From NCBI GenBank assembly GCA_947073545.1, contig CAMTMP010000005.1:1-64000 (forward strand): 64,000 nt of DNA, in the 5' to 3' direction. The first letter of the stretch is position 1. Each line of letters opens with the position of its first letter. The notes under the pieces are model-generated. The model was not told the origin of the DNA. It was given only the letters and a program-made list of their open reading frames with translations, and ran no database searches. The DNA is from an uncultured bacterium (GTDB lineage: Bacteria; Bacillota; Clostridia; Lachnospirales; Lachnospiraceae). The translations under genes were made by a program, and so were the position numbers. Below, in pieces: positions 25,791 to 33,840 of this stretch.

Positions 25791-27386
25791 ATGCAAAAAA
25801 GTGGTATGTTTCAAAATATAACAGGTGGGATTCTCGTCCTTGCCCTTCTGCTTACGACGATGACGGGCTGTGGCAGTCTGCAGGATTTTCAGGTAGATAC
25901 GATGTCCGGCAGGGAGGGTGCGGACGAGTTTACCAGTCTCGGGCTTTCGCCGGAGTTTGACTATGAGGTGCCGGAGAGCCTGCCGAGCATTTTGGTGGAT
26001 CAGGTGGGCTATGATGTTGACAGCAAGAAGGTGGCAATGATAAACTGCGAGACGCCGCCCGAAATCTTTTCGCTTCTTGATGCGGACACCGGACGGGAAG
26101 TCTATACGGGGCAGATTGAGAGCAAAGGGTATGACCCTTCCGTAAATGCTTATATCAGTTATGCGGATTTTACGGAATTTCATACAGCGGGGACATACTA
26201 CATACAGGCGGCCTCGATCGGCCGTTCCTATGTCTTTGAGATTGCCAAGGAGCCGTACAAAGCGCTTTTGAACAAGGTCTTTAAGCAGTACTATTTTAAC
26301 AGATGCGGTCTGACGATTTCTTCTGAGCTTGCCGGAGACGCGGCGCACAACGCCTGCCATTCCAGAGAAGCGCAGATGAAAGAGGAGGCCATGATCAAAC
26401 TGGATGTGTCAGGCGGCTGGCATGTGGATGAGATCGGAAGCCGGGACGTGGCAAGAGGCTGTCAGGCAGTCAATACGCTGCTGCTGGCCTACGAGCTTTA
26501 CCTTGATGATATGGGCGATGATATGGGAATACCGGAGAGCGGGAACGAGATTCCCGACGTGCTTGACGAGGTGAAGTATGAGATTGACTGGCTTCTCAAA
26601 ATGCAGGATATGAAGAGCGGGGCGGTCTATGCTTCTGTCAGCTCCGTGGACAATAAGAACGCGGGCTATCTCCTCTATATAGACGGAATTACTATGGAAG
26701 CGACCATTCATTTTGCGGCGACCATGGCTAAATTCAGCTATCTGTATCAGAACTATGACAGAGAGTTTGCGACTCTGTGTTTACAGGCTTCGGACAGGGC
26801 CTACCGGTATGCGGAAAATTATCTGGCGGATGTATCGGAGAAGCAGTATTTCTTTGCGGCGGCGGAGCTTTACCGCGCCACGGGAGGCTATCAGTATCAC
26901 AGTGTGGTCAAGTCCTATCTGACGCAGAATCCGGACGTGGATCTGGAGGATGACTATGCGTTCTGGGGATGTGTGACTTACCTTTCCACGAAACAGAAAG
27001 TGGATATGAATCTGTGTGAGGCCGTGACGCAAAATCTCATGCGCAAGGGAGAGACCATTTCTTACGCCTCCAAGGATTCCAAGCTTCTGGTCAATACGGA
27101 TGAAAAGCAGGGCGGCAATGCAGGCCTCTTGCGGGATATGGCAAGACTGGCCGTGGTGGATCACATCATCACCAATCATGAATATGCGACGGTGCTGGAA
27201 AATCATGCCCACTATATGCTGGGACGCAATCTGCAGTCCATATCCTATCTGGACGGTGTGGGCGGGCGCAATTACCGCGATGTAGATGCGAGCTTGGGAA
27301 TTATGAATCAGGTTGACCAGAACGCGGAACTGCTGCTTTTGTTTGCCTCTATTATGGATGAAGAGCTGGTGGTGGCGGAGGAATAA
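25791..27386 (+). CDS. Lipoprotein with GH9-like fold, catalytic motifs replaced
   Basis: A 531-residue lipoprotein (lipobox MTGC, Cys27). Residues of about 65-165 form the Ig-like CelD_N domain (ILVDQVGYDVDSKKVAMI), then an alpha/alpha barrel of glycoside hydrolase family 9 (NEIPDVLDEVKYEIDWLLKMQ; NHAHYMLGRNLQSISYLDG). In active GH9 endoglucanases the base and partner come from GGWxDAGD; here it reads GGWHVDEIGSRD. The HHR substrate motif after LGRN is absent, and the acid Glu of the NExAxxWNA motif aligns with NQVDQNAEL, so Gln replaces it. This points to a glycan-binding pseudoenzyme on the cell surface, or to a changed chemistry. The start at 25791 follows GGGAAAT, weak. Confidence 0.78.
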   Translation: MQKSGMFQNITGGILVLALLLTTMTGCGSLQDFQVDTMSGREGADEFTSLGLSPEFDYEVPESLPSILVDQVGYDVDSKKVAMINCETPPEIFSLLDADTGREVYTGQIESKGYDPSVNAYISYADFTEFHTAGTYYIQAASIGRSYVFEIAKEPYKALLNKVFKQYYFNRCGLTISSELAGDAAHNACHSREAQMKEEAMIKLDVSGGWHVDEIGSRDVARGCQAVNTLLLAYELYLDDMGDDMGIPESGNEIPDVLDEVKYEIDWLLKMQDMKSGAVYASVSSVDNKNAGYLLYIDGITMEATIHFAATMAKFSYLYQNYDREFATLCLQASDRAYRYAENYLADVSEKQYFFAAAELYRATGGYQYHSVVKSYLTQNPDVDLEDDYAFWGCVTYLSTKQKVDMNLCEAVTQNLMRKGETISYASKDSKLLVNTDEKQGGNAGLLRDMARLAVVDHIITNHEYATVLENHAHYMLGRNLQSISYLDGVGGRNYRDVDASLGIMNQVDQNAELLLLFASIMDEELVVAEE

Positions 27387-27410
27387 AAGAGGTGGAAATG
27401 TTGAGACTGT

Positions 27411-27476
27411 GCAAATGCTATAACCGACGTAGACGCGCTTGCGCTCCGTTCCAAACCGCATAGTTATAGCATTTGC
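27411..27476. terminator. Long inverted repeat between convergent genes
   Basis: GCAAATGCTATAAC (27411-27424) is the exact reverse complement of GTTATAGCATTTGC (27463-27476), 14 bp, with a 38-base centre. It lies between the GH9-like gene (+) and plsC (-). There is no T-run on either side, so it may be a bidirectional transcript barrier or an operator-like palindrome. Confidence 0.5.
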
Positions 27477-27502
27477 GCAATAATGAACAGCAAAGGGGAG
27501 AC

Positions 27503-28237
27503 CTACACGAGCGATTTGTTTTTGAAGTACATTTCCTTGATGATAGCAAGTACGGTGTCGTCGATGCGGCGCTTTTGGTCTTTGTCGAGGTCATTTATGT
27601 AGATGGGCTTGCCGTACTCGATGACGACGTGGGTTTTCTTAATTTTTGGCAGATGGGCCTCCCAGACCTGATCGGCGTTGTTGATGCTTATGGGTACGAT
27701 GGGACAGCCGGATTTCTCGGCGATCTTAAAGCTGCCGCCGCGGAAGGGCAGAAAAGTGTCCGGTTCGGTGCTGCGGCTTCCCTCGGGGAAGATGCAGATG
27801 GAGATGCCGGATTTTACTTTTTCTACCGCCGCGAGAATGGTTTTCATGCCCTGCTTGATGTCTTTTCTGTCAAGAAAGAGACAGTGCAGGTTCTTCATCC
27901 AAGTAGAGAGAAGGGGTACCTTTAACATGCCGATTTTTGCGATATAGCCTGTAGGTCTGGGAACGCGCACATAGGTCATAACAATATCGAAATAGCTTCG
28001 ATGGTTCCCGATATACAGTACAGGTGTATCTTTGGGTACATTTTCCTCGCCGATCACCGTGACGGTCACGCCGGAAAGAAAAAGGACGCTGCGGAACGCC
28101 CAGTTGACAATGGCCAGAGAGCTTTTGTCTTTGGCACGGGGATTCCATTTTCCGAGGAAATATTCAATAATCAAAAGAGGAATGCTGAAAATCAGGAACA
28201 GGACGACGAAGGTGGCAACTAATATAAGACGTATCAT
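27503..28237 (-). CDS. plsC: 1-acyl-sn-glycerol-3-phosphate acyltransferase
   Basis: A 244-residue membrane enzyme that adds the second acyl chain in phosphatidic acid synthesis. An N-terminal hydrophobic segment (RLILVATFVVLFLIFSIPLLII) is followed by the acyltransferase motifs NHRSYFD (His79, Asp84; HX4D), FLDRKD, IFPEGSRS and PIVPISI. The HX4D and the Glu of FPEGSRS are intact. It faces the GH9-like gene and is divergent from the PrcB-like gene. An AT-rich stretch upstream (28255-28330) probably holds both promoters. Confidence 0.92.
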   Translation of the reverse strand: MIRLILVATFVVLFLIFSIPLLIIEYFLGKWNPRAKDKSSLAIVNWAFRSVLFLSGVTVTVIGEENVPKDTPVLYIGNHRSYFDIVMTYVRVPRPTGYIAKIGMLKVPLLSTWMKNLHCLFLDRKDIKQGMKTILAAVEKVKSGISICIFPEGSRSTEPDTFLPFRGGSFKIAEKSGCPIVPISINNADQVWEAHLPKIKKTHVVIEYGKPIYINDLDKDQKRRIDDTVLAIIKEMYFKNKSLV

Positions 28238-28353
28238 GGGATAAACCTTTCTGTGTTTTTGTCATTTTTAAAATAAGTATAGCATTATTCTATAGGAATA
28301 GACAATGCCTTCGCATAATAAATTAGATAGTAAGAGGATATGCGGAGGAAATT

Positions 28354-28782
28354 ATGGCCGGATTAAGAGAGTATCAGAGGAGAATGGTGAGCATAGGACT
28401 GGTATGTCTTTTGTGCTTTGCCGTGTACGCCTGCGGGCAGAAACAGGATCCTATGGAAAAGATTAAGGACTTGGAATACACGGTGATAGCGGAGGATAAT
28501 ATACCGGAGGAGCTTCTTTCAAAGATTGAGGAGCGGAAGGAAGAAACCTTTAAACTGACGTTTGAAGATCAGGGTTTTCTCTATATCTGTGTGGGGTACG
28601 GCGCGCAGCAGACAGGCGGTTACAGCATTGCGGTGAATGCCCTGTATGAGACGGCGAACGCGGTTTATATTGATACAAACCTGATCGGGCCGTCGCCGGA
28701 GGAGAAGAGCAAACCGGTGACGAGTTATCCCTATGTGGTGGTGAAGACGGAGTTTTTGCAGAAGCCGGTGGTGTTTGAATAA
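28354..28782 (+). CDS. PrcB-domain lipoprotein
   Basis: A 142-residue lipoprotein: an N-terminal hydrophobic stretch ends in VYACG (Cys27). The mature part contains the compact beta domain seen in PrcB-like proteins (FLYICVGYGAQQTGGYSIAVNALYETANAVYIDTNLIGP and SYPYVVVKTE). In treponemes PrcB partners with a protease, but no protease gene is next to it here, so a binding role on the outer face of the membrane is all that can be said. The start follows GCGGAGGAAATT. Confidence 0.75.
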   Translation: MAGLREYQRRMVSIGLVCLLCFAVYACGQKQDPMEKIKDLEYTVIAEDNIPEELLSKIEERKEETFKLTFEDQGFLYICVGYGAQQTGGYSIAVNALYETANAVYIDTNLIGPSPEEKSKPVTSYPYVVVKTEFLQKPVVFE

Positions 28783-28842
28783 ACACTGCGTACATATGAG
28801 AGCGGTCTGACAGCCGGTGTCTGGCCGCGGAAAGGATGAAAG

Positions 28843-30192
28843 ATGCTGTTATTAAAAAACGGATATATGACAGACCCGGTATCGGGGACGGAAGGATATC
28901 GAGATATACTGATTAATACAAAAAGCGGGATGATTGAGAAAATTGTGCCGCAGGGGACGGCCATACCGAGTGGCACTTTTGGACAGGAGACACAGTCTGA
29001 CTCAGAGAATATGGGGAACGGCCAAACGGCCGGAGAACCGATGAATATTATCGACTTAAATGGTCAAATTGTGGCCCCGGGTCTGGTGGATGTGCACGTA
29101 CATTTCCGCGACCCGGGATTTACCCATAAGGAGGATATCTATACCGGGGCGGCCGCGGCGGCAAAGGGCGGCTTTACCTCCGTGGTACTGATGGCGAACA
29201 CGAAACCGGCGGTGGACAATCCTGAAACGCTTGCCTATGTGCTGAAAAAGGGGAAAGAAACGGGCATCCGCGTCTATACTTGCGCCAATGTGACGATGGG
29301 ACTTCAGGGAAAAGAACTGACGGATATGGAGGCGCTTGGCAGGCAGGGAGCTGTAGGCTTTACCGACGACGGTATCCCGCTGATGGATGAAGCGCTTTTG
29401 CGGATGGCGTTGCAAAAGGCGGCGAAATGCCAAAAACCTGTCAGCGTTCACGAGGAAAATCCGTTTTTTATTGCGATCAATGGGGTAAATGCGGGGAAAG
29501 CGGCTGCCCATTTCGGGATAGGCGGCTCGCCCAGAGAAGCAGAAATTTCCATGGTGGAGCGGGATCTGCGGATAGCCGTGGAGGAGGAGGCTGATCTCTC
29601 CATTCAGCATATCAGCACGAAGGAGGCCGTGGAGCTGGTGCGGCAGGCGAAAAAGAAGAGCAGCCACATATTTGCGGAGGCGGCGCCCCATCACTTTACG
29701 CTGACGGAAGATGCGGTGATAGAGTACGGAACGCTGGCAAAAATGAACCCGCCCCTGCGGGAGGAGGCGGATCGTCTGGCGATTATAAAAGGACTGCAGG
29801 ACGGCACGATTGACATGATTGCTACCGATCACGCGCCTCACAGCGCGGAGGAAAAAGCAAAGCCGATTACAGAGGCGCCAAGCGGCATCATCGGACTGGA
29901 GACGGCCCTGTCGCTGGGGATTCGGGAACTGGTGGACAAGGGGTACCTTTCCATGATGGAGCTGGTAGAGAAAATGAGCCTTGCCCCTGCGCGGCTGTAT
30001 CAGCTTGAGGCGGGGTATTTGAAAGAGGGAGGCCCCGCGGATCTGGTTATCTTCGATCCGAAGAAGGAATGGGTGGTGAAAGAGTTCGCGTCAAAAGCCG
30101 CAAACTCGCCTTTTGTGGGGGAGACGATGCCAGGGGTGATAGGATATACCATCTGTGGCGGGAAGATAGTGTATCGCGGCGGAACTGTCTGA
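28843..30192 (+). CDS. pyrC: Dihydroorotase
   Basis: A 449-residue zinc amidohydrolase that cyclises carbamoyl-aspartate to dihydroorotate in pyrimidine synthesis. Motifs are DVHVHFRDPGF (first His pair), GGFTSVVLMANTKPAVDNPE, SVHEENPF, ISTKEAVELVR, EAAPHHFTLTED and IATDHAPHS with the catalytic Asp. A run of about 25 residues near the N-terminus (FGQETQSDSENMGNGQTAGE) is an unusual insert compared with most PyrC proteins of about 425 residues. pyrK and pyrD are 3 kb downstream, separated by unrelated genes. Start ATG follows GGAAAGGATGAAAG. Confidence 0.93.
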   Translation: MLLLKNGYMTDPVSGTEGYRDILINTKSGMIEKIVPQGTAIPSGTFGQETQSDSENMGNGQTAGEPMNIIDLNGQIVAPGLVDVHVHFRDPGFTHKEDIYTGAAAAAKGGFTSVVLMANTKPAVDNPETLAYVLKKGKETGIRVYTCANVTMGLQGKELTDMEALGRQGAVGFTDDGIPLMDEALLRMALQKAAKCQKPVSVHEENPFFIAINGVNAGKAAAHFGIGGSPREAEISMVERDLRIAVEEEADLSIQHISTKEAVELVRQAKKKSSHIFAEAAPHHFTLTEDAVIEYGTLAKMNPPLREEADRLAIIKGLQDGTIDMIATDHAPHSAEEKAKPITEAPSGIIGLETALSLGIRELVDKGYLSMMELVEKMSLAPARLYQLEAGYLKEGGPADLVIFDPKKEWVVKEFASKAANSPFVGETMPGVIGYTICGGKIVYRGGTV

Positions 30193-30265
30193 GGAGGCGA
30201 AACGGCAGATTGCGGAGTGGGAAGAAAATCATAACAGCGTGTCCATATACATGGGAAAGGAGTGA
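30182..30265 (+). other. Short open stretch of protein-like sequence overlapping the end of pyrC
   Basis: In a second frame, from just before the pyrC stop to a TGA at 30263, the sequence reads ELSEEAKRQIAEWEENHN and continues to MGKE. It has helix-like, charged composition typical of a real protein tail but no start codon with a ribosome site. It may be the remnant C-terminus of a deleted gene or chance. Confidence 0.3.
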
Positions 30266-30340
30266 AAGTTTCTATATTTTAAGCCAAGCCGTGATACGGG
30301 AGGCGTAAGTCAAAACAGGAGCTGCAGCACAGGACAACAC

Positions 30341-30385
30341 AAAAAAGCGGTCAGGATATGGATGAATTTCTAATCCGGCCGCTTA
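30341..30385. terminator. Bidirectional terminator
   Basis: AAAAAAGCGGTCAGGAT pairs with ATCCGGCCGCTTATT. Read on the minus strand the stem is followed by six T, suiting the end of the XRE gene; on the plus strand the tail is weaker and could end the pyrC transcript. Confidence 0.65.
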
Positions 30386-30432
30386 TTATGAAAAACAACG
30401 GGCATGCATTATGACATGTTCTGCCAGAACTT

Positions 30433-30792
30433 TTAAGACATGCGGTTGACAGAGTTTCTGAGTGTCAGCAGTTCATAGTAGTCCAAAAGTGCCGCAGTGT
30501 TTTGACGGTCAAGCTCCAGTGTTGCATTCATAAGGTCGCTGACGGTATAATCTGCGGAAAGACGCTTGTTCAATGTGCTGATACTTGCGCGATACCGTGT
30601 ACGCTGTAAAAGAAAATCTGTGGATACGTCGTAAAAGTCCGCAAGTTTAATAAGTGTGTCGAGATCAGGCGTATGTACGCCTTTTTCATAATTGGAAACA
30701 GTTGCTACCGTTACATTCAGATAAGCGGCAACTTCTTTCTGCAGGCAGCCTTTCTCCTTTCGCAATTTAGCCAAAAATGTACCAAATTCCAT
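30433..30792 (-). CDS. XRE-family helix-turn-helix regulator
   Basis: A 119-residue DNA-binding protein. The N-terminal 65 residues are a Cro/CI-type HTH: FGTFLAKLRKEKGCLQKEVAAYLNVTVATVSNYEKGVHTPDLDTLIKLADFYDVSTDFLL. The C-terminal half (LNKRLSADYTVSDLMNATLELDRQN) probably helps dimerisation. The start at 30792 has GGAGAG 4 bases upstream on the minus strand; a longer frame from 30864 lacks one. A palindrome about 100 bases upstream may be its own operator. Target genes are unknown. Confidence 0.82.
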   Translation of the reverse strand: MEFGTFLAKLRKEKGCLQKEVAAYLNVTVATVSNYEKGVHTPDLDTLIKLADFYDVSTDFLLQRTRYRASISTLNKRLSADYTVSDLMNATLELDRQNTAALLDYYELLTLRNSVNRMS

Positions 30793-30891
30793 CGTTCTCT
30801 CCATACCAAAGTAAGACGCTTCGGTCTTTTTCTGAAAGTAGGGCAGGCCTGTAAAGGTCTGCATGTCAGTGTGCTTCTAAAATAGTTATAA

Positions 30892-30910
30892 CGATATTTT
30901 AACTGTATCG
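30892..30910. promoter_or_regulatory. Candidate operator palindrome
   Basis: CGATA (30892-30896) and TATCG (30906-30910) form an inverted repeat with a 9-base AT-rich centre in the intergenic region upstream of the XRE gene (30793-31112). Autoregulation is a guess from position. The rest of this AT-rich 320-base gap shows only the promoter at 31028. Confidence 0.35.
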
Positions 30911-31027
30911 CATTTTAATGTAGAAAAAAGTAAATTAAACGTACCGCATAAAATATGGAAAATATTGGGCGGAAAATTAAGAGTTAATTAATTTCAGGAA
31001 ATAATAAGTGGATTTTGGAAGGAGAAA

Positions 31028-31056
31028 TTGTTTGCTTGACAGTACTATGCTAAAAT
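31028..31056 (+). promoter_or_regulatory. Promoter of the isochorismatase-family gene
   Basis: TTGTTT (31028-31033), 17-bp spacer, TAAAAT (31051-31056) with an extended -10 TGC directly before it. A second TTGACA at 31035 is out of spacing. Confidence 0.5.
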
Positions 31057-31112
31057 TAAGAGGATATATGTAAAAACTGCCTTAAATTGTACAGATATTT
31101 CGGGAGGATGAA

Positions 31113-31646
31113 ATGATTTTACTTGTGGTAGATACCCAGAAAGGTATTACAGATGAACGGCTGTTTGCATTTGCGCGGTTGAGAGAGAATATAAAAATGC
31201 TGATAGCGCAGGCCAGAAAGCATTGTGTAGAGGTGGTGTATGTGAGGCATGATGACGGCCCGGGAACAGGCTTCTCTGTGGGGGACGATGAGTTTGCGAT
31301 ATTTGAGGAGTTTGCGCCCTTAGAGGGGGAGCGCGTTTTTGATAAGACTGTAAACAGCGCGCTTCATGAATCGACGGGGCTTGCAGAATATTTGACAAAG
31401 AAAAGGGAAACGAAAATTATGATCGTGGGTCTGCAGACAAATTTTTGTATAGACGCCACCATTCAAAGCGGCTTTCATCTGGGATACGAGATGATCGTGC
31501 CGGCTTACGCGAACTCCACTTTTGACAGTGACTATATGGCGAAAGATGTGTGCTATCATTACTATAATGATTTTTTATGGCATGGCAGATATGCGAGGTG
31601 CGTTTCGATGGAGGAAGCAGTGGAGATGCTGGTTTCCCAACAATGA
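31113..31646 (+). CDS. Isochorismatase-family cysteine hydrolase
   Basis: A 177-residue hydrolase with the full Asp-Lys-Cys triad of the family: LLVVDTQKG (Asp7), VFDKTVNSAL (Lys78) and IVGLQTNFCIDAT (Cys112). Such enzymes act on small amides or ethers, for example nicotinamide or N-carbamoyl compounds; the substrate cannot be read here. The ribosome site is GGGAGG, 8 bases before the ATG. It is divergent from the XRE regulator, which may control it. Confidence 0.87.
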   Translation: MILLVVDTQKGITDERLFAFARLRENIKMLIAQARKHCVEVVYVRHDDGPGTGFSVGDDEFAIFEEFAPLEGERVFDKTVNSALHESTGLAEYLTKKRETKIMIVGLQTNFCIDATIQSGFHLGYEMIVPAYANSTFDSDYMAKDVCYHYYNDFLWHGRYARCVSMEEAVEMLVSQQ

Positions 31647-31816
31647 ATGACAGATAAAACATGCAGGGTTATATCTATTTCCTGATTTGTCGTGGACTGT
31701 AAATACAGTGAACGGGATGGAATCGTTTAAAATGTGAAAATTTGCCGCTTCCTGTTTGGTTGTAAACTTGATCTTGCAGGGAAAAATAAGTATAAATAAT
31801 GTGGAGGTGGCAGCGT

Positions 31817-32230
31817 ATGTGGTTTTTATTTGCAATCCTGTCCGCGGTATTTGCGGCATTGACATCGATCCTTGCAAAAATCGGTATAGAGGGCGTTGAT
31901 TCCAATCTCGCCACGGCAATACGGACGGTCGTGGTCGTTATTATGGCATGGGGCATGGTGTTTCTGACAAACACGCAGGGCGGCATTGCCGAGATCAGCA
32001 GAAAAAGCTGGACGTTCCTGATCCTTTCCGGGCTTGCGACCGGCGCGTCATGGCTGTGCTATTACCATGCCCTGCAGATCGGAGAGGCATCCAAGGTGGT
32101 GCCGATTGACAAACTGAGCGTGGTGATCACCCTCATATTGGCTTTTGTTTTTCTGCATGAGGAATTTACCGCCAGATCACTGATCGGCTGTGTGCTGATC
32201 GGGGTGGGAACGCTGGTTATGGTTATTTGA
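31817..32230 (+). CDS. EamA-family half transporter (small multidrug/metabolite type)
   Basis: A 137-residue membrane protein with about five hydrophobic segments and one EamA repeat: FLFAILSAVFAALTSILAKIGIEG, TAIRTVVVVIMAWGMVFL, FLILSGLATGASWLCYYHAL, VVPIDKLSVVITLILAFVFL and SLIGCVLIGVGTLVMVI. Full-length EamA transporters carry two repeats, so this form probably dimerises in the membrane. The start at 31817 follows GGAGGTGGCAGCGT. Substrate unknown. Confidence 0.82.
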   Translation: MWFLFAILSAVFAALTSILAKIGIEGVDSNLATAIRTVVVVIMAWGMVFLTNTQGGIAEISRKSWTFLILSGLATGASWLCYYHALQIGEASKVVPIDKLSVVITLILAFVFLHEEFTARSLIGCVLIGVGTLVMVI

Positions 32231-32455
32231 TTTAGTCTGCGAAAGCTGGAGCTTTGGCGGATGATGAAGCTGGATAATCTGGATTTCATCAGCTCTCTTG
32301 TAAACCTTGAAACGATAAAACTGCAGGACTTGAAGCATATCAGAACACTTCCAGACGTAAGCGGACGCAAGAGGCTTAGGGATATTCAGATAAGCAATGT
32401 TCCCATTCAAATGGAAACGCTTGACGAATCGGTATGGAGAATGGTTCACTCGTAA
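32231..32455 (+). pseudogene. Leucine-rich-repeat protein fragment
   Basis: Directly after the EamA stop an open frame reads FSLRKLELWRMMKLDNLDFI, SSLVNLETIKLQDLKHIRTL and PDVSGRKRLRDIQISNVPI before a stop at 32453. The spacing of Leu/Ile residues (LxxLxxL..L in about 22-residue units) is that of leucine-rich repeats. There is no proper start with a ribosome site and no signal peptide, so it looks like the 3' remnant of a larger LRR gene. An ATG at 32261 gives at most 64 residues. Confidence 0.55.
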
Positions 32456-32523
32456 AGCGGCTTCCGCTTGGAAAGGTATAAGTATAACAGGCGGTCACAA
32501 GTTCCGCCCCAAGGAGGTGCCAG

Positions 32524-33039
32524 ATGGAATATACAAACGAGTATGTTTCCCCTCTCGGAAAGATATTGCTTGCGTCAGACGGACATGCCCTGACGGGATT
32601 ATGGTTTGAGGAGCAGAAATATTTTGCGGCAAAACTGAACCCGGATCACGAGGAGAAAAATCTGCCTGTCTTTGCGCGGGCGGTAGAGTGGCTCACCCAG
32701 TATTTTGGCGGGAAGAAACCTGCTTTTACGCCGCCGCTTACTTTGAAAGGATCGACTTTTCAGAAAGAGGTTTGGGAAGCGATGCTTGCGATTCCGTTTG
32801 GACAGACGACCACCTATGCGAAAATTGCGGTGGGGATTGCGGAGAATAGAGGGCTTGCCTCCATGTCGGCGCAGGCGGTGGGCAGTGCGGTAGCCCATAA
32901 CCCCATTTCCCTTATTATCCCTTGCCACAGGGTTGTCGGGTCGGACGGCAGCCTGACGGGGTATGCGGGCGGACTGGAGAAAAAAGAGTGGCTTTTGGCA
33001 ATGGAAAGACAGGCAGCGGGAAATGTGGTATACTATTAA
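32524..33039 (+). CDS. ogt: Methylated-DNA-protein-cysteine methyltransferase
   Basis: A 171-residue DNA-repair protein that takes the methyl group from O6-methylguanine onto its own cysteine. The acceptor site is intact: IIPCHRVVGSDGSLTGYAGG (Cys134), with the HTH part FQKEVWEAMLAIPFGQTTTYAKIA. The N-terminal domain is short, as in Ogt. The start follows AAGGAGGTGCCAG. It is followed by pyrK after 24 bases, so it may be co-transcribed with the pyrimidine genes. Confidence 0.94.
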   Translation: MEYTNEYVSPLGKILLASDGHALTGLWFEEQKYFAAKLNPDHEEKNLPVFARAVEWLTQYFGGKKPAFTPPLTLKGSTFQKEVWEAMLAIPFGQTTTYAKIAVGIAENRGLASMSAQAVGSAVAHNPISLIIPCHRVVGSDGSLTGYAGGLEKKEWLLAMERQAAGNVVYY

Positions 33040-33063
33040 AAAACAACCAGAAAGGAACCGCAT

Positions 33064-33840
33064 ATGGCGCAAAAGAGAAAAGTAACGGCGACGGTAATAT
33101 CGCAAAAACAGATAGGAGAACAGATTTATGATCTGTGGCTTGAGACGAAGCTCGCAAAGAACGCCCATCCAGGGCAGTTTGTGGCGGTCTATCCCCGTGG
33201 TGAGAGTATGCTCCTTCCCCGTCCTATCAGCATTTGTGAGACGGACAGGGAGAAAAACAGGCTGCGCTTGGTGTACCGCGTGGCGGGAAAGGGCACGGCT
33301 GAATTTGCGACCTGTAAAGCGGGCGATCGGCTGGACATACTCGGCGTGCTCGGAAACGGGTTCCCTGTCGATAAGGCGAAAGGGAAACGAGTCTTTCTGA
33401 TGGGCGGTGGGATCGGCATTCCGCCCATGCTGGAGCTGGCAAAGGCTATGGATGAGAAGAAGCAGATTCTCCTTGGCTATCGGAACAGGGATCTTTTTTT
33501 GGAAGAGGATCTGGCGGAGTACGGCGACGTTTATGTGGCGACGGAGGACGGCAGCGTGGGGACGAAAGGAAACGTGATGGATATCATCAAAGCCTACGCG
33601 CTTCATGCGGATGTGATTATGGCATGTGGGCCGATGCCGATGCTTCGGGCGATTAAAAAGTATGCGTCGGAGAACGGGATTGAGGCATACATTTCTCTGG
33701 AGGAGCGTATGGCGTGCGGTGTGGGCGCGTGTCTTGGCTGCGTATGCCGCACGACGAAGGTGGACGCCCATTCCCATGTACACAATGCGCGTATCTGTAC
33801 GGAGGGGCCGGTGTTTGAAGCCGGGGAGGTGGATATATGA
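33064..33840 (+). CDS. pyrK: Dihydroorotate dehydrogenase B, electron-transfer subunit
   Basis: A 258-residue flavin and iron-sulfur protein that passes electrons from PyrD to NAD. The N-terminal FAD domain has LLPRPISICETD, the NAD part has FLMGGGIGIPPMLELAKAM, and the C-terminal 2Fe-2S site has ERMACGVGACLGCVC with a later ICTEGPVF cysteine, all ligands present. The start follows AGAAAGGAACCGCAT. It overlaps pyrD by 4 bases (ATGA), indicating tight coupling. Confidence 0.95.
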   Translation: MAQKRKVTATVISQKQIGEQIYDLWLETKLAKNAHPGQFVAVYPRGESMLLPRPISICETDREKNRLRLVYRVAGKGTAEFATCKAGDRLDILGVLGNGFPVDKAKGKRVFLMGGGIGIPPMLELAKAMDEKKQILLGYRNRDLFLEEDLAEYGDVYVATEDGSVGTKGNVMDIIKAYALHADVIMACGPMPMLRAIKKYASENGIEAYISLEERMACGVGACLGCVCRTTKVDAHSHVHNARICTEGPVFEAGEVDI

